The notes: generated by a model not told the origin, from the letters alone. DNA of 64,000 nucleotides from CBDFKQ01 sp965248855 (GCA_965248855.1 CBDFKQ010000012.1:629048-693047); one strand, 5' to 3'. Positions 56,040 through 64,000 are shown, counted from the stretch's first letter. Made by a program: numbers and translations.

Positions 56040-57410
56040 TTACAGTTCGTCTAACAATTTACAATCTTTATAGAGGGGGTCTACATTAATGAAAACATCT
56101 TTCTTTGCTTTTTTAAACCACTCGGATACTCTTTTATTTCGTTTTTCATTTAGTGCGGCGGCCTGAAGTTTTTCCCAATCTTCATTAAGGTTTGCATGGT
56201 GGGGTGCAATTTTGGATTTATAATATAATATTCTCACTGCAGATTTTCCGTCATCGGTGCGATAAGGAATAGGATGGCTGATATGGCCAACCGTCATTGT
56301 ATCGATTACAAAAAAGACAGTTGGTTCAAGGTTCTCTGTAAAAATCTTGGTACTTCCACTTTGAGGATCGGACAAAAGGCCACCGTTTGTGGATGAATTT
56401 TTATCGTCAGAGTTATCTTTTGCTGCTTTGGCAAATGTAAGGCTATCTTTTACAATTATTCTGCGTAAGCTATCCAAAAAACGAGTTGCTTCATTAATTT
56501 CAGAATCAGTATAATTTGGCCTGATTAAAATATGGCGTGCATGGTACTCCTCCCCTTTTCTTTCGAGCAATTGTAAAATATGAAAACCATATTCTGTTTC
56601 AAAAACACGTGATATTTCATCTTTTTTTAATCTCATGGCAGTCGCTTCAAATTCAGAAACCATGTCGCCACGTTTTGCCCAACCCAAATCCCCACCTTGT
56701 TTTCCGCTACCGGGGTCTTCAGAATAAATTTCGGCTAATTTTGCAAAATCTTCACCGCCCAGCACCCTATCTCTTATTTCATTTAGTTTTGTTCGGGTTA
56801 CGTTTTTTTGTTCTTTGCTTAATTTTGAAATTTTAATAATTTGAGCTACTTCTACTTCTGTAGAAAAAAATGGAACGCTGTCTTTAGGTATATTATTAAA
56901 AAATTTCTTTACTTCATTAGGTGTTATTTTTACATTTTTAGAAATTTCTTCATGCATCCTCTGGCTTGTTAATTGTTCCTTCATTTGCTTTCTAAGCTCA
57001 CCCTTTAATTCTCCTATTGATTTTCCGTAAGCCTTTTCAATCCTCGCCGGATCTCCAAATTGCTTTATCATATATTCCATACGTCGTTCTAACTGGCTTT
57101 CTACCATTTTATCGTCTACTTTTACCGAATCTATTTCAGCCTTGGCAACCATCACTTTCTCAATAACTAACCGTTCGAGTATCTGGCATTTTGTAACATT
57201 ACGTCCTCCTTCTTTAGATTGTATGTACATGTTTTCTACATCAGATTGTAAAATCATATAGTTATCAACTTTTCCGATAATTTTATCAATTTTAATAGGA
57301 GTAGGTTGGGCGTATGTTTGTAATGCAAAAAACAGTATGATGAAAAAGAATATTCCTTTTTCAAAAGCGTTTAAAGAGGGGGTAATTTTTACCGAAATTT
57401 TATTTGACAT
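56040..57410 (-). CDS. SurA-type periplasmic peptidyl-prolyl isomerase
   Basis: Predicted outer-membrane-protein chaperone of 456 residues. A signal peptide (about 10-35, FFFIILFFALQTYAQ) precedes a SurA_N chaperone domain (IDKIIGKVDNYMILQSDVEN), and two parvulin domains follow: VEVAQIIKISKLSKEQ to FETEYGFHILQLLERK (about 180-290), and EYHARHILIRPNYTDSE to SKIAPHHANL (about 290-420). The start at 57,410 overlaps the stop of the next upstream gene by 11 bases, pointing to translational coupling; a longer frame reaches 57,479. Confidence 0.92.
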   Translation of the reverse strand: MSNKISVKITPSLNAFEKGIFFFIILFFALQTYAQPTPIKIDKIIGKVDNYMILQSDVENMYIQSKEGGRNVTKCQILERLVIEKVMVAKAEIDSVKVDDKMVESQLERRMEYMIKQFGDPARIEKAYGKSIGELKGELRKQMKEQLTSQRMHEEISKNVKITPNEVKKFFNNIPKDSVPFFSTEVEVAQIIKISKLSKEQKNVTRTKLNEIRDRVLGGEDFAKLAEIYSEDPGSGKQGGDLGWAKRGDMVSEFEATAMRLKKDEISRVFETEYGFHILQLLERKGEEYHARHILIRPNYTDSEINEATRFLDSLRRIIVKDSLTFAKAAKDNSDDKNSSTNGGLLSDPQSGSTKIFTENLEPTVFFVIDTMTVGHISHPIPYRTDDGKSAVRILYYKSKIAPHHANLNEDWEKLQAAALNEKRNKRVSEWFKKAKKDVFINVDPLYKDCKLLDEL

Positions 57411-58278
57411 ATACTTCAATTTTTTTTTCGTTTTTGGCTTGCTCATAAACCTCTTTTTCAAGTTTTTGGGTAAGTTCAACTTTTCGTTTGTTAATAATAA
57501 TATCTTTTATTTGAGTTTGTACAAATTCTAATGGAGAAGTTTGACTTGATTTTTTTAATTCAAAAATGCGTAATAAAAAAATAGCATTATTGAACGACAC
57601 CTCCGAAAATTTATTTTGTTGTAAACATTGTAATTTATTTTGATTTTCCTGAAAAGGTGTTTCTATAATTAATTGATCGAAATCCTTCCAAAGGCTGTCA
57701 TCAAGAGAAAAATTTAAAGCAAATTGCGAACAATATGATTCTATCTTCTTTTTGTCTTTACCTAAGCTGAATATGTTTTTAATTTCAGTTAATTTAGGTG
57801 CATTGGCAGGTAATTTTATTAGCCAGGCTTTAACGATATTTTGCCTGAGTTCGAAATTACTTAAATTGGATTTATAATAATTATTTATTTCTTTTTCACT
57901 TATAACAGTATCAAGTTTTGCCTTAATGTATTTTTTTTCAAAATCATATACCAGCAAAGCATCCTTATAATCTGTTATTTTTTGTTCGATCTCTTTATCA
58001 TTATACTTGCCCTGATTAGATGCACGGTTTATTAATGATTGTTTTTTTAACCAGTTCTCAACAAATCTATTTATCATATCAATACTATCAGCAGCCGGGG
58101 TGCCCGGTAATATAAGTGCTTTTACATCGGAATAGTATAAATATTTGGAATTAGCTCTTGCAAGTGGTTTACTTTTTTGAAATTTATCTTTAAAAAAAAT
58201 CAAAAAAATTATACCGCCTGCTAAAACCAATAAAAATATACCGCTTATTATAAATATGTAAGTTTGTTTTGATTTCAT
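57400..58278 (-). CDS. SurA_N-like foldase relative without parvulin domain
   Basis: A 292-residue membrane-anchored periplasmic protein. An N-terminal helix (about 8-28, FIISGIFLLVLAGGIIFLIF) is followed by ANSKYLYYSDVKALILPGTP and NRFVENWLKKQSLINRASNQ, which match the SurA_N chaperone segment. The rest (about 130-292) is helical and lacks the parvulin G..(V/I)(S/T)D-type and HI motifs. It lies between two SurA-like genes on one strand, 35 bases after the upstream stop, and is probably a non-catalytic member of the same chaperone set. Confidence 0.75.
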   Translation of the reverse strand: MKSKQTYIFIISGIFLLVLAGGIIFLIFFKDKFQKSKPLARANSKYLYYSDVKALILPGTPAADSIDMINRFVENWLKKQSLINRASNQGKYNDKEIEQKITDYKDALLVYDFEKKYIKAKLDTVISEKEINNYYKSNLSNFELRQNIVKAWLIKLPANAPKLTEIKNIFSLGKDKKKIESYCSQFALNFSLDDSLWKDFDQLIIETPFQENQNKLQCLQQNKFSEVSFNNAIFLLRIFELKKSSQTSPLEFVQTQIKDIIINKRKVELTQKLEKEVYEQAKNEKKIEVYVK

Positions 58279-58313
58279 TCAAACATAATAAGCAACAATG
58301 AGCATTTATTTCT

Positions 58314-60620
58314 TTACTTCATTTTGGATATTACATTGTCGATTTCCTTTTCATTCATCTTTACAGGATATTTCTGACGTAAACGCTCAATCCATTTTTG
58401 TTCGAGGTAAGTTTGGTAGTCCGAAATAACGCTCCCTCTTGCTTCTTCAAAAGTTTTTAAACGGGGTTCTTCTACTTTTAAAATTTCTATATAAATAGAA
58501 CGGCCATTTTTTTCTAAATTATATGTGCCAACCTTCCAATCACTTAAAGCATCTAAAAACTTATTATCACCTTTTTGAAACAGATCTTCAGTAATTTGTA
58601 AACGCAGAGGATCTATTTTGTTAATCTTTTTTTCTAAGGCAGATTTAGAAACAGAATATAAAGTCAATTCAACTCTGCTGTTTTTTAACCTGTCGGTTTT
58701 AGAAACAGGTTTATATTTCCCAAAATCTTTCGTTATGATTTGTTTTGTTTTTATTCCCTGAGATATTAAATATTCCGAAACGTGTTTTGCTCTTTTTGCC
58801 GATAAACCATCTTGTTCTTTGCTATCGGAATGGGCATCAATTTCAACGATAAGTGTAGAATCTTTTTTTAATTGATCTGTTAACCCTTTTAATACAGTAT
58901 GATTGGCTTCGGTGAGAATATTTTTATTTCTATCAAAATATATTATTCCCAAATCCGGAATATCAACAATATACATTTTTTGAGATAAAGCTTCTTTTAC
59001 CTGGTTGATTACCGATGGGCCGGCAGCATCATAAATTACCGCTTTTGCTCTTTTGCTCCAATGGTATTTTTCTTTATTGGTCTTAAAGTATTTTTCAGAT
59101 TCAACAGTATCTGTTAATGATTTCGTCCAAACTTCATCCTGCATGCGTTGAAAAAATAAAATCCCATCACGATATTCGCCTAATAATGATTTATAATCCG
59201 GATATTTTTCTGACAGATGGTTCTCTTCAAAATTTATTAATGATCTCTTAACATATTCTTTATACAAAGTTTTAATATGATTTTCAGGTTTTAAGTCGGG
59301 GCGGGGTAATTGCTGCTTTTTTAGGAAGTCATAAAAATCACCAATGGTAAATTTTTGACTCTGTATATTGAAAAGCATTTTTGATAAATTTTTATCTTTT
59401 GTATTAAAATTCCATTTCCCATGAGTAAGGTTTGTATCAGCTTTAGAAAAAGCTAAAGTTATATTTTTTGCATTTTCAGTAAATTGGTTATCCCTTTTTA
59501 ATTTTTCAATAAAGGCAATTTTATTTATTTCAGACCTTGAATCTTTAGAAACTTTTTGTTTTAAGGAAGGCTCCATCTCTGTAAAAGAAGGAAGACTTTG
59601 CTTTTCTACAAGTTTAATAATATGCCACCCATATGGTGATTGAATCGGTTTTGAAATATCGCCTGTTTTTTGAAGAGAAAAAGCAGTTTCTTCAAAAATC
59701 GGAACTCCTAATTCTGATGTACTAAACTGGCGAAGTAAACCTCCTTTAGTATTTGAAGAACCATCCTGAGAAAATTGCTGACATAATTTATTCCAATCCT
59801 CTCCTTTATTTAGTCTGTTATAAATTTCGTTTACCTTTGTAACTGCTGTTTCTGCTTCTGAAGCGGGCATATTAGGGTTTGTTCTGATCATAATATGAGC
59901 TACAGTTACTCTTCCTTGAGATGGTCGGCGATCTTTAACTTTTATGATATGATAACCGTATTTTGTTCTGATAGGAGCTGAAATTTCACCTTTTTGAGTT
60001 TTATAAGCAGCATCTTCAAACTGATAAACCATTTGCATGGAAGTAAAATAACCTAAATCACCACTATTATTATTTGCAGAGGGGTCTTGTGAGTATTTCT
60101 TTGCCAGTTCTTCAAAAGATTCACCTTTGATCGCCCTTTCGCGAATTTCGGAAATTAGTTTATAAGCTTTTAAAGTATCTTCCGGATTGGCATCTTCTTT
60201 AACTGAAATTAAAATATGTGAAACCCTTATCTCTTCTTTCATCCTTTCGTAAGATTGACGAACAAGTTGTGCAGAAGCTGTTTTATCTGTAAGATACGGT
60301 TGGGCCAGTTGTTGTTTATATCCCTCCAATTCAGATTTAAAAGAACTTAAAGTATCTAAGCCCATTGATTCTGCTTCGGCGACTTTTAATTTAAAATTAA
60401 TAAACAGGTCTAAATATTCACGAATTTTCTTTTCCGATTTTACGCTGTCTGAAGGTGAGTTTTTGCTGTATACATATTGATATTCATCTGCAAAAACCGG
60501 TTTAGTACCCAATGTTGCCAATATTGGTGATGCATTGGTGGCAGGTTTATTTTGTGGAGGTTTGCAACCGATAATTGTTAACAGCACAAATGAACAAACG
60601 AAAGCTGTATTTTTAATCAT
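58314..60620 (-). CDS. Peptidyl-prolyl isomerase lipoprotein with internal OmpA-like domain
   Basis: Predicted periplasmic foldase of 768 residues. It has a lipoprotein signal (IIGC, Cys19), a SurA_N-like segment (about 35-110), and two parvulin domains (about 130-235, IRVSHILISVKEDANPEDTL to TKYGYHIIKVKDRRP, and about 238-345, VAHIMIRTNPNMP to SPYGWHIIKLVEKQ). After a helical stretch comes an OmpA-like segment (about 568-658): LIVEIDAHSDSKEQDGLSAK, RAKHVSEYLISQGIKTKQII, NSRVELTLYSV. A SurA-like tail closes it. The OmpA part would tie the chaperone to peptidoglycan. First gene of the foldase cluster. Confidence 0.85.
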   Translation of the reverse strand: MIKNTAFVCSFVLLTIIGCKPPQNKPATNASPILATLGTKPVFADEYQYVYSKNSPSDSVKSEKKIREYLDLFINFKLKVAEAESMGLDTLSSFKSELEGYKQQLAQPYLTDKTASAQLVRQSYERMKEEIRVSHILISVKEDANPEDTLKAYKLISEIRERAIKGESFEELAKKYSQDPSANNNSGDLGYFTSMQMVYQFEDAAYKTQKGEISAPIRTKYGYHIIKVKDRRPSQGRVTVAHIMIRTNPNMPASEAETAVTKVNEIYNRLNKGEDWNKLCQQFSQDGSSNTKGGLLRQFSTSELGVPIFEETAFSLQKTGDISKPIQSPYGWHIIKLVEKQSLPSFTEMEPSLKQKVSKDSRSEINKIAFIEKLKRDNQFTENAKNITLAFSKADTNLTHGKWNFNTKDKNLSKMLFNIQSQKFTIGDFYDFLKKQQLPRPDLKPENHIKTLYKEYVKRSLINFEENHLSEKYPDYKSLLGEYRDGILFFQRMQDEVWTKSLTDTVESEKYFKTNKEKYHWSKRAKAVIYDAAGPSVINQVKEALSQKMYIVDIPDLGIIYFDRNKNILTEANHTVLKGLTDQLKKDSTLIVEIDAHSDSKEQDGLSAKRAKHVSEYLISQGIKTKQIITKDFGKYKPVSKTDRLKNSRVELTLYSVSKSALEKKINKIDPLRLQITEDLFQKGDNKFLDALSDWKVGTYNLEKNGRSIYIEILKVEEPRLKTFEEARGSVISDYQTYLEQKWIERLRQKYPVKMNEKEIDNVISKMK

Positions 60621-60780
60621 ACTTAAGGCCTAAAGTGGATTTAATATTTTATAAAAATCTATTATTAATTCGCAAAGGTATATAGAAAATATAATTTTCA
60701 TACTTTTTGTTGAAAACGCAGAAAATATATGATAATTATAATAATATCATAAAAGAAGCAAAATAAAATTATTTGATTTT

Positions 60781-60826
60781 AAAATTATCAATAAACTAAT
60801 ATTGATATATTCATAATTTTAATCAA
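60781..60826. repeat. Dispersed AT-rich repeat copy
   Basis: AAAATTATCAATAAACTAAT then ATTGATATATTCATAATTTT. AAAATTAT and ATAATTTT form the outer arms; the core ATTGATATATTCATAATT is shared with other copies. Confidence 0.7.
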
Positions 60827-61056
60827 ACGTTATTATTTGACCAGGTATGCACAAAGCATATTATATATATATATTATGTAAGATTGATTTGTTAAATATG
60901 AAATTATTTATGGTATCTCTCTTTTAATCTTTTTTTAAACAATAAAATAAATAAAAAAATTTGGGGCTGCCTGTCCGAGCTTTACGTTACATTTTTTTTG
61001 TTCGTACCTTATAAAAAAATTTCCATTTTAATTCCTAAGCTAAAAAAATTAAAAAA

Positions 61057-61090
61057 TCAATTTCAATTTCAATTTCAATTTCAATTTCAA
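61057..61090. repeat. Tandem TCAATT hexanucleotide
   Basis: The unit TCAATT is repeated five to six times without error over 34 bases. Such tracts can slip and may also disturb assembly. Confidence 0.85.
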
Positions 61091-61100
61091 AAAATAAAAT

Positions 61101-61149
61101 AATTTATAATTATCGTTTTATCAATATCTATATATTCATAATTTAAATC
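61101..61149. repeat. Dispersed AT-rich repeat, last copy at the junction
   Basis: AATTTATAATTATCGTTTTA then TCAATATCTATATATTCATA then ATTTAAATC. It matches the copies at 2305, 24,531 and 60,781 and lies directly against the start of foreign-type sequence. Confidence 0.7.
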
Positions 61150-61151
61150 TC

Positions 61152-61343
61152 ATCTATATCTATCGTTTCAAAGGCAACCGCAAAGCCGATCTGACCGGCG
61201 GTTATACGTTTCCGTTTAATAAAGAAAAGTTTAATCTGCGTGTTTACGGGACGATTGAAAATCTGCTTAATTACGAGTATTACGAAAACGGTTTTCAAAC
61301 CTTCCGCCGAACGGCGCGGGTCGGTGTGAATTTCGGGTTTTAA
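61152..61343 (+). pseudogene. 3' end of a TonB-dependent receptor, 5' part missing
   Basis: The frame reads KADLTGGYTFPFNKEKFNLR then VYGTIENLLNYEYYENGFQT and ends VGVNFGF before a TAA at 61,341. This is the typical last strands of a TonB-dependent outer-membrane receptor, with ENLLNYEYYE and a terminal Phe. Upstream of about 61,150 the frame runs into repeat sequence and meets a stop at 61,107, so about 600 or more residues are missing. The truncation coincides with the base-composition change. Confidence 0.75.
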
Positions 61344-61355
61344 CGGGAGATTTTA

Positions 61356-61460
61356 AGAAATAGAACACGGATTGGGCGGATTGGGCGGATTAATTGGATT
61401 TTTTCAAAAATATAATCCGTCTTAATCCTGCCAAATCCGCCCAATCCGTGTTCTATTTCT
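61356..61460. repeat. 27-bp perfect inverted repeat
   Basis: AGAAATAGAACACGGATTGG plus GCGGATT (61,356-61,382) is the exact reverse complement of 61,434-61,460, around a 51-base loop that contains further imperfect GGATT/AATCC pairing. It lies just after the receptor stop and may serve as a terminator. The GGATTnGGCGGATT words resemble intergenic repeats known in several phyla. Confidence 0.85.
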
Positions 61461-61537
61461 CATATTTTTTATCCTGCAAATTTTCTTTGCAACTGTGTTT
61501 TCGATGCTATAATCGAAGCATCGAAGGAGAAAAAAAT

Positions 61538-62091
61538 ATGAGTCGAAGATTGTTTTTAGTTTTAACGTGCGTGTTCGGTTTGAGCGGTTTGGCGGCGGCG
61601 CAAAATAAAAATATTACGAACGCCGATTTGGAGAAATTCAAAGAAAAACGTCTCCGGACGGAGCGCGAATATCGTGAAAATTACGCGAAACTCGGAATGC
61701 CTTCGCCCGAAGATTTGGAGAAAAGCGCAGAGCGGAAACGGCGTGAAAATGCCGAAGTCGCGGCGCGTCTACGGGTTGAACGTCTGGCGGACGAGCGCAC
61801 ACAGGCTCTGCGCGAACAGGCGGAAACTCAGGCGGCAGCGGCGAATAATTCATACAATCAGCCGATTGTGCAGAGAACTTATCTTCAAACCAATTCCGGT
61901 TACGCGCCGTTCGGTTATTACACTTATCAAAATAATCCGCGCGATTATACCGGAATCAGCAACATCACGGCAACGGCAATGTTCAGCGTTCCAGCTATTC
62001 ATACGGCAGCGGCGGATTTTATTATTACAACAATAACCGCTACGGCAACCGGCTTCCGCCGGTTCGACTCTACTCACGCGGCAGACATTAA
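61538..62091 (+). CDS. Exported charged hypothetical protein, apparent frameshift
   Basis: A signal peptide (MSRRLFLVLTCVFGLSGLAA then AQ) precedes a Glu/Arg/Ala-rich helical stretch (about 25-105, EKFKEKRLRTEREYRENYAK) and a Gly/Tyr/Asn-rich tail. The start has a good AAGGAG (61,524-61,529) 8 bases upstream, so the 48 extra upstream codons are excluded. From about 61,950 the continuation in another frame (QRSSYSYGSGGFYYYNNNRY then GNRLPPVRLYSRGRH, stop at 62,091) is far more protein-like than the frame that runs on to 62,131. A one-base indel is likely. Family unknown. Confidence 0.6.
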
Positions 62092-62104
62092 ACGTCAGAA
62101 CCGC

Positions 62105-62236
62105 CTGCGTCAGCGGACGGCGGACGGCTAAACTATAAAATTTTTACAAAAAAAATAAAACCGTCTGTTTAGGCAGACGGTTTTTGATTGAGCGTGAGAA
62201 CTTTGTCGGCAAACATTTCGCCGTCCGCTGACGCAG
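62105..62236. repeat. 16-bp inverted repeat flanking the terminator
   Basis: CTGCGTCAGCGGACGG at 62,105-62,120 and its exact reverse complement at 62,221-62,236 flank the terminator below. Confidence 0.75.
62157..62186. terminator. Bidirectional terminator between convergent genes
   Basis: CCGTCTG (62,161-62,167) pairs with CAGACGG (62,174-62,180), with A upstream and T downstream. It separates the hypothetical gene and the convergent pyruvate kinase gene. Confidence 0.85.
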
Positions 62237-62246
62237 ACGTTTCTGA

Positions 62247-63695
62247 CTAGCGTCTTGGAACATTTTCGCCGATTGTCCAGACGACGATTGAACTCGAAAC
62301 GCCTAAACCTGAAAGTCTGCCTGCCATCATCACGATTGTTTCGCCTTTATCTACCACTTTGGCTTTGAGCAGCGTCGCTTCACCTGATTTTAGCAGTGCT
62401 TCGGTCGTGTCGGACTTTTCCTGACAGAGCGGTTCAACGCCCCAAATTAACGCGAGTTGGTTGCGAACTTCGTCCGTATTCGTTAATGCAAATGTCTGTA
62501 AACCCGAACGAATGCTCGAAAGCCTTCGCGCCATTAAACCGGATTCGGTGAAAACCGCGACTTTTTCGGTCAGCATTTCGCGGGCGCAGATGGCGGCGGC
62601 TTTGCAGATCGCCTGCGAAGTTCTGCCGGTCGGTTCTTCGCCGAATTTGACCGGGCGTTTTAATTTGCCGACTTTGACGGTTTCCGCCGAATCAATAATT
62701 CGTTTCATCGTCGCTACCGATTCAATCGGATATTTGCCGGAAGCCGTCTCCGCCGAAAGCATCACGGCATCGGTTCCGTCCCAAACCGCGTTTGCCACGT
62801 CCGACGCTTCGGCGCGGGTCGGGCGCGGATTATCGGTCATTGACTGGAGCATCTGCGTCGCCGTGATGACAAATTTGTCGTTCATCACGGCTTTTTCGAT
62901 GATCTGTTTTTGATAAACGGGAACGAGTTCCGCGCTCGTTTCTACGCCGAGATCGCCGCGTGCGACCATCACGCCGTCGGTTTGTTCGATAATATCGTCG
63001 AGATTTTCAATCGCTTCCGCCTTTTCGATCTTGGCGACGAGCATCGGTCTGCCCCATTTGCGCGTGTTGAGTTTTTTGATAATGTCGCGCACTTCCTTGC
63101 AATCCTGACCTTGCCGGACAAACGAAAGCGCAATGTAATCAACGTCCTGCGTCATCGCCCAGTTCAAATCCACGCGGTCTTTGTCGGTCAAAGACGGAAT
63201 CGGCAGTTTGGTATTCGGCAGATTAATGCCTTTGCGTTCGGACAAAATGCCGCCGTTGATAACGCGCGTCGTGACATCGGTTTCGACACTTTTTTGACTT
63301 CGAGTTCAATCGCGCCGTCGTCGAGCAAAACTTTGTCGCCCTTTTTGACGAGTTTCGGAATCTCTTTGAAATTAGTCGAAACTTCGTGCATATTGCCTTC
63401 GATATCGCGCGAAGTAATGACGAATTCGGCTTCGGCTTCGAGCATCACGGGTTTGGCGTTCTGCAAAAGTCCGGTGCGGATTTTCGGTCCCGACAAATCA
63501 ACCAGAATCGCCAGCGGACGGTCGAGTTTTTTGGCGGCGGCTTTGGCGCGTTTAATTGTTTCGGCATGTTCGTCCTGCGTCCCGTGCGACATATTGATTC
63601 TGACGGCGTTCAGGTCCGGCGTGAATCATCGCTTCGATTGTGTCCTGCGTATTCGACGCGGGTCCGAGTGTGGCTAAAATTTTGGCTCTTCGCAT
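62247..63695 (-). pseudogene. pyk: Pyruvate kinase with two compensating frameshifts
   Basis: Predicted glycolytic enzyme making pyruvate and ATP from phosphoenolpyruvate. Translation must change frame twice. The start MRRAKILATLGPASNTQDTI at 63,695 breaks at about 63,615, where one extra base turns GGCCTG into GGACCTG. The middle frame gives SHGTQDEHAETIKRAKAAAK, LVDLSGPKIRTG, then breaks at about 63,284, where a base is missing. The third frame gives NLPNTKLPIPSLTDKDRVDL, VAKIEKAEAIENLDDI, MVARGDLGVE, ATQMLQSMTDNPRPTRAEAS, ending NVPRR. Joined, it is a complete enzyme of about 480 residues. Sequencing indels are more likely than true decay because the protein sequence is otherwise well conserved. 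Confidence 0.88.
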
Positions 63696-63702
63696 AAATA
63701 AA

Positions 63703-64000
63703 TTAATCTTCTCTCAATAATGCCCTAAATCCGGCTTGAATGTAATGTTCGTCGGCGGTTAATGCCGCTTCGATTTCGCGTTCGCGCATCACGACGAATG
63801 AAATGCAGTCAACTAATCCCCATTCTTTGTCGGGACGACTGCTGAAAAGCTCGAAAGCCTTTTCGTAAAGTTCGTTGGTCATTCCGATAATTGTCGTATT
63901 TTCGGATTCTTCAAAGCTATTGAGCAAACCTATACAAACTTGCCGGAATCTTGATTTGGCAAGAGCATTGCCGATTTCTAAAATTACGGCTTGAGTAATC
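63703..64000 (-). CDS. PIN-domain protein, 5' end off the window
   Basis: The C-terminal 98 residues of a small PIN-domain protein, probably a VapC-like ribonuclease: ITQAVILEIGNALAKSRFRQ, FELFSSRPDKEWGLVDCISF, then ALTADEHYIQAGFRALL. The Asp in GLVDCISF and the TADEHYIQAGF motif match the conserved acidic PIN residues. The frame is open to the edge, so the TTG-type internal starts are not needed. Its stop is 7 bases before the pyruvate kinase start. Whether an antitoxin gene lies upstream cannot be seen. Confidence 0.8.
   Translation of the reverse strand, partial: ITQAVILEIGNALAKSRFRQVCIGLLNSFEESENTTIIGMTNELYEKAFELFSSRPDKEWGLVDCISFVVMREREIEAALTADEHYIQAGFRALLRED

Larger units (their letters stand above)
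60621..61150. other. Gene-less AT-rich region ending at the compositional boundary
   Basis: No gene is seen in these 530 bases. They contain two copies of the dispersed palindrome (60,781-60,826 and 61,101-61,149) and a short hexanucleotide tandem between them. Composition changes sharply at the right end. Confidence 0.6.

Noticed and set aside
61057..61090. Short hexamer repeats considered as a CRISPR-like array
   Set aside because: The unit is six bases with no spacers, so it is a simple tandem repeat.
62461..63697. Several plus-strand frames opposite pyruvate kinase
   Set aside because: They are mirrors of the GC-richer kinase gene; conserved kinase motifs are on the minus strand.
63703..64000. 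Complete toxin-antitoxin pair
   Set aside because: Only the PIN C-terminal part is in the window and no antitoxin gene can be seen, so a pair cannot be claimed.

Overview
Most of the window (about 1-61,150) is AT-rich DNA from a member of the Bacteroidota, probably a Chitinophagaceae- or Sphingobacteriales-like lineage. The evidence is family content: a SusC/SusD pair behind an ECF sigma factor and a FecR-type anti-sigma factor, a type IX secretion C-terminal sorting domain, a fused SecDF, a Rho with a long low-complexity insertion, OmpA/TSP3 proteins and three clustered SurA-like foldases. No insertion sequence, phage module, rRNA operon or CRISPR array was seen. One tRNA (Ser-GGA) is present.

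Layout. 1-707: left edge with an open frame running off the window and nested inverted repeats. 708-4634: tRNA-Ser, photolyase and glycogen debranching enzyme. 4635-5486: a graveyard region holding a 95-bp perfect copy of the 3' end of the aldehyde dehydrogenase gene found 14 kb away, fused to a decayed hemW fragment. 5487-18201: one co-directional locus: ECF sigma, FecR, SusC with an STN domain, SusD, glycerophosphodiesterase lipoprotein, repeat-containing fibre-like protein, second glycerophosphodiesterase, and a LamG protein with a T9SS signal. It reads as a regulated outer-membrane uptake system whose enzymes point to glycerophosphodiesters rather than a glycan. 18,882-36,028: mainly housekeeping genes, namely aldehyde dehydrogenase, rho, MscS channel, GH43, polA, BON proteins, histidine kinase, PAP2, icd, DUF423 and a YggS-type PLP protein. 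36,167-39,994: DnaJ-like protein, then an arginine deiminase-like gene followed at once by a CtlX-type citrulline hydrolase, and a glycosyltransferase. 40,151-53,708: secDF, glycosyltransferase, OmpA/TSP3 protein, an acyl-carrier-like protein lacking the prosthetic-group serine, MoxR-DUF58, a SpoIIAA-like protein, TolC, and a second MoxR. 53,969-60,620: envelope-biogenesis cluster with GT4 glycosyltransferase, GDP-mannose dehydratase and three SurA-like foldases, one containing an internal OmpA-like domain.

An AT-rich palindromic repeat of about 40 bp, with a core like TATCAATATC..TATATTCATAATT, recurs in at least ten intergenic gaps. The last copy ends at about 61,149. Immediately after it the base composition and codon use change, and the sequence enters the 3' end of a TonB-dependent receptor that has no 5' part. 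The remaining 2.8 kb holds a secreted hypothetical protein, pyruvate kinase and a PIN-domain protein, with at least three apparent frameshifts. This end is best read as DNA of another organism joined to the Bacteroidota contig, by assembly error or less likely by transfer. Gene content from 61,150 onward should not be assigned to the host without checking reads.
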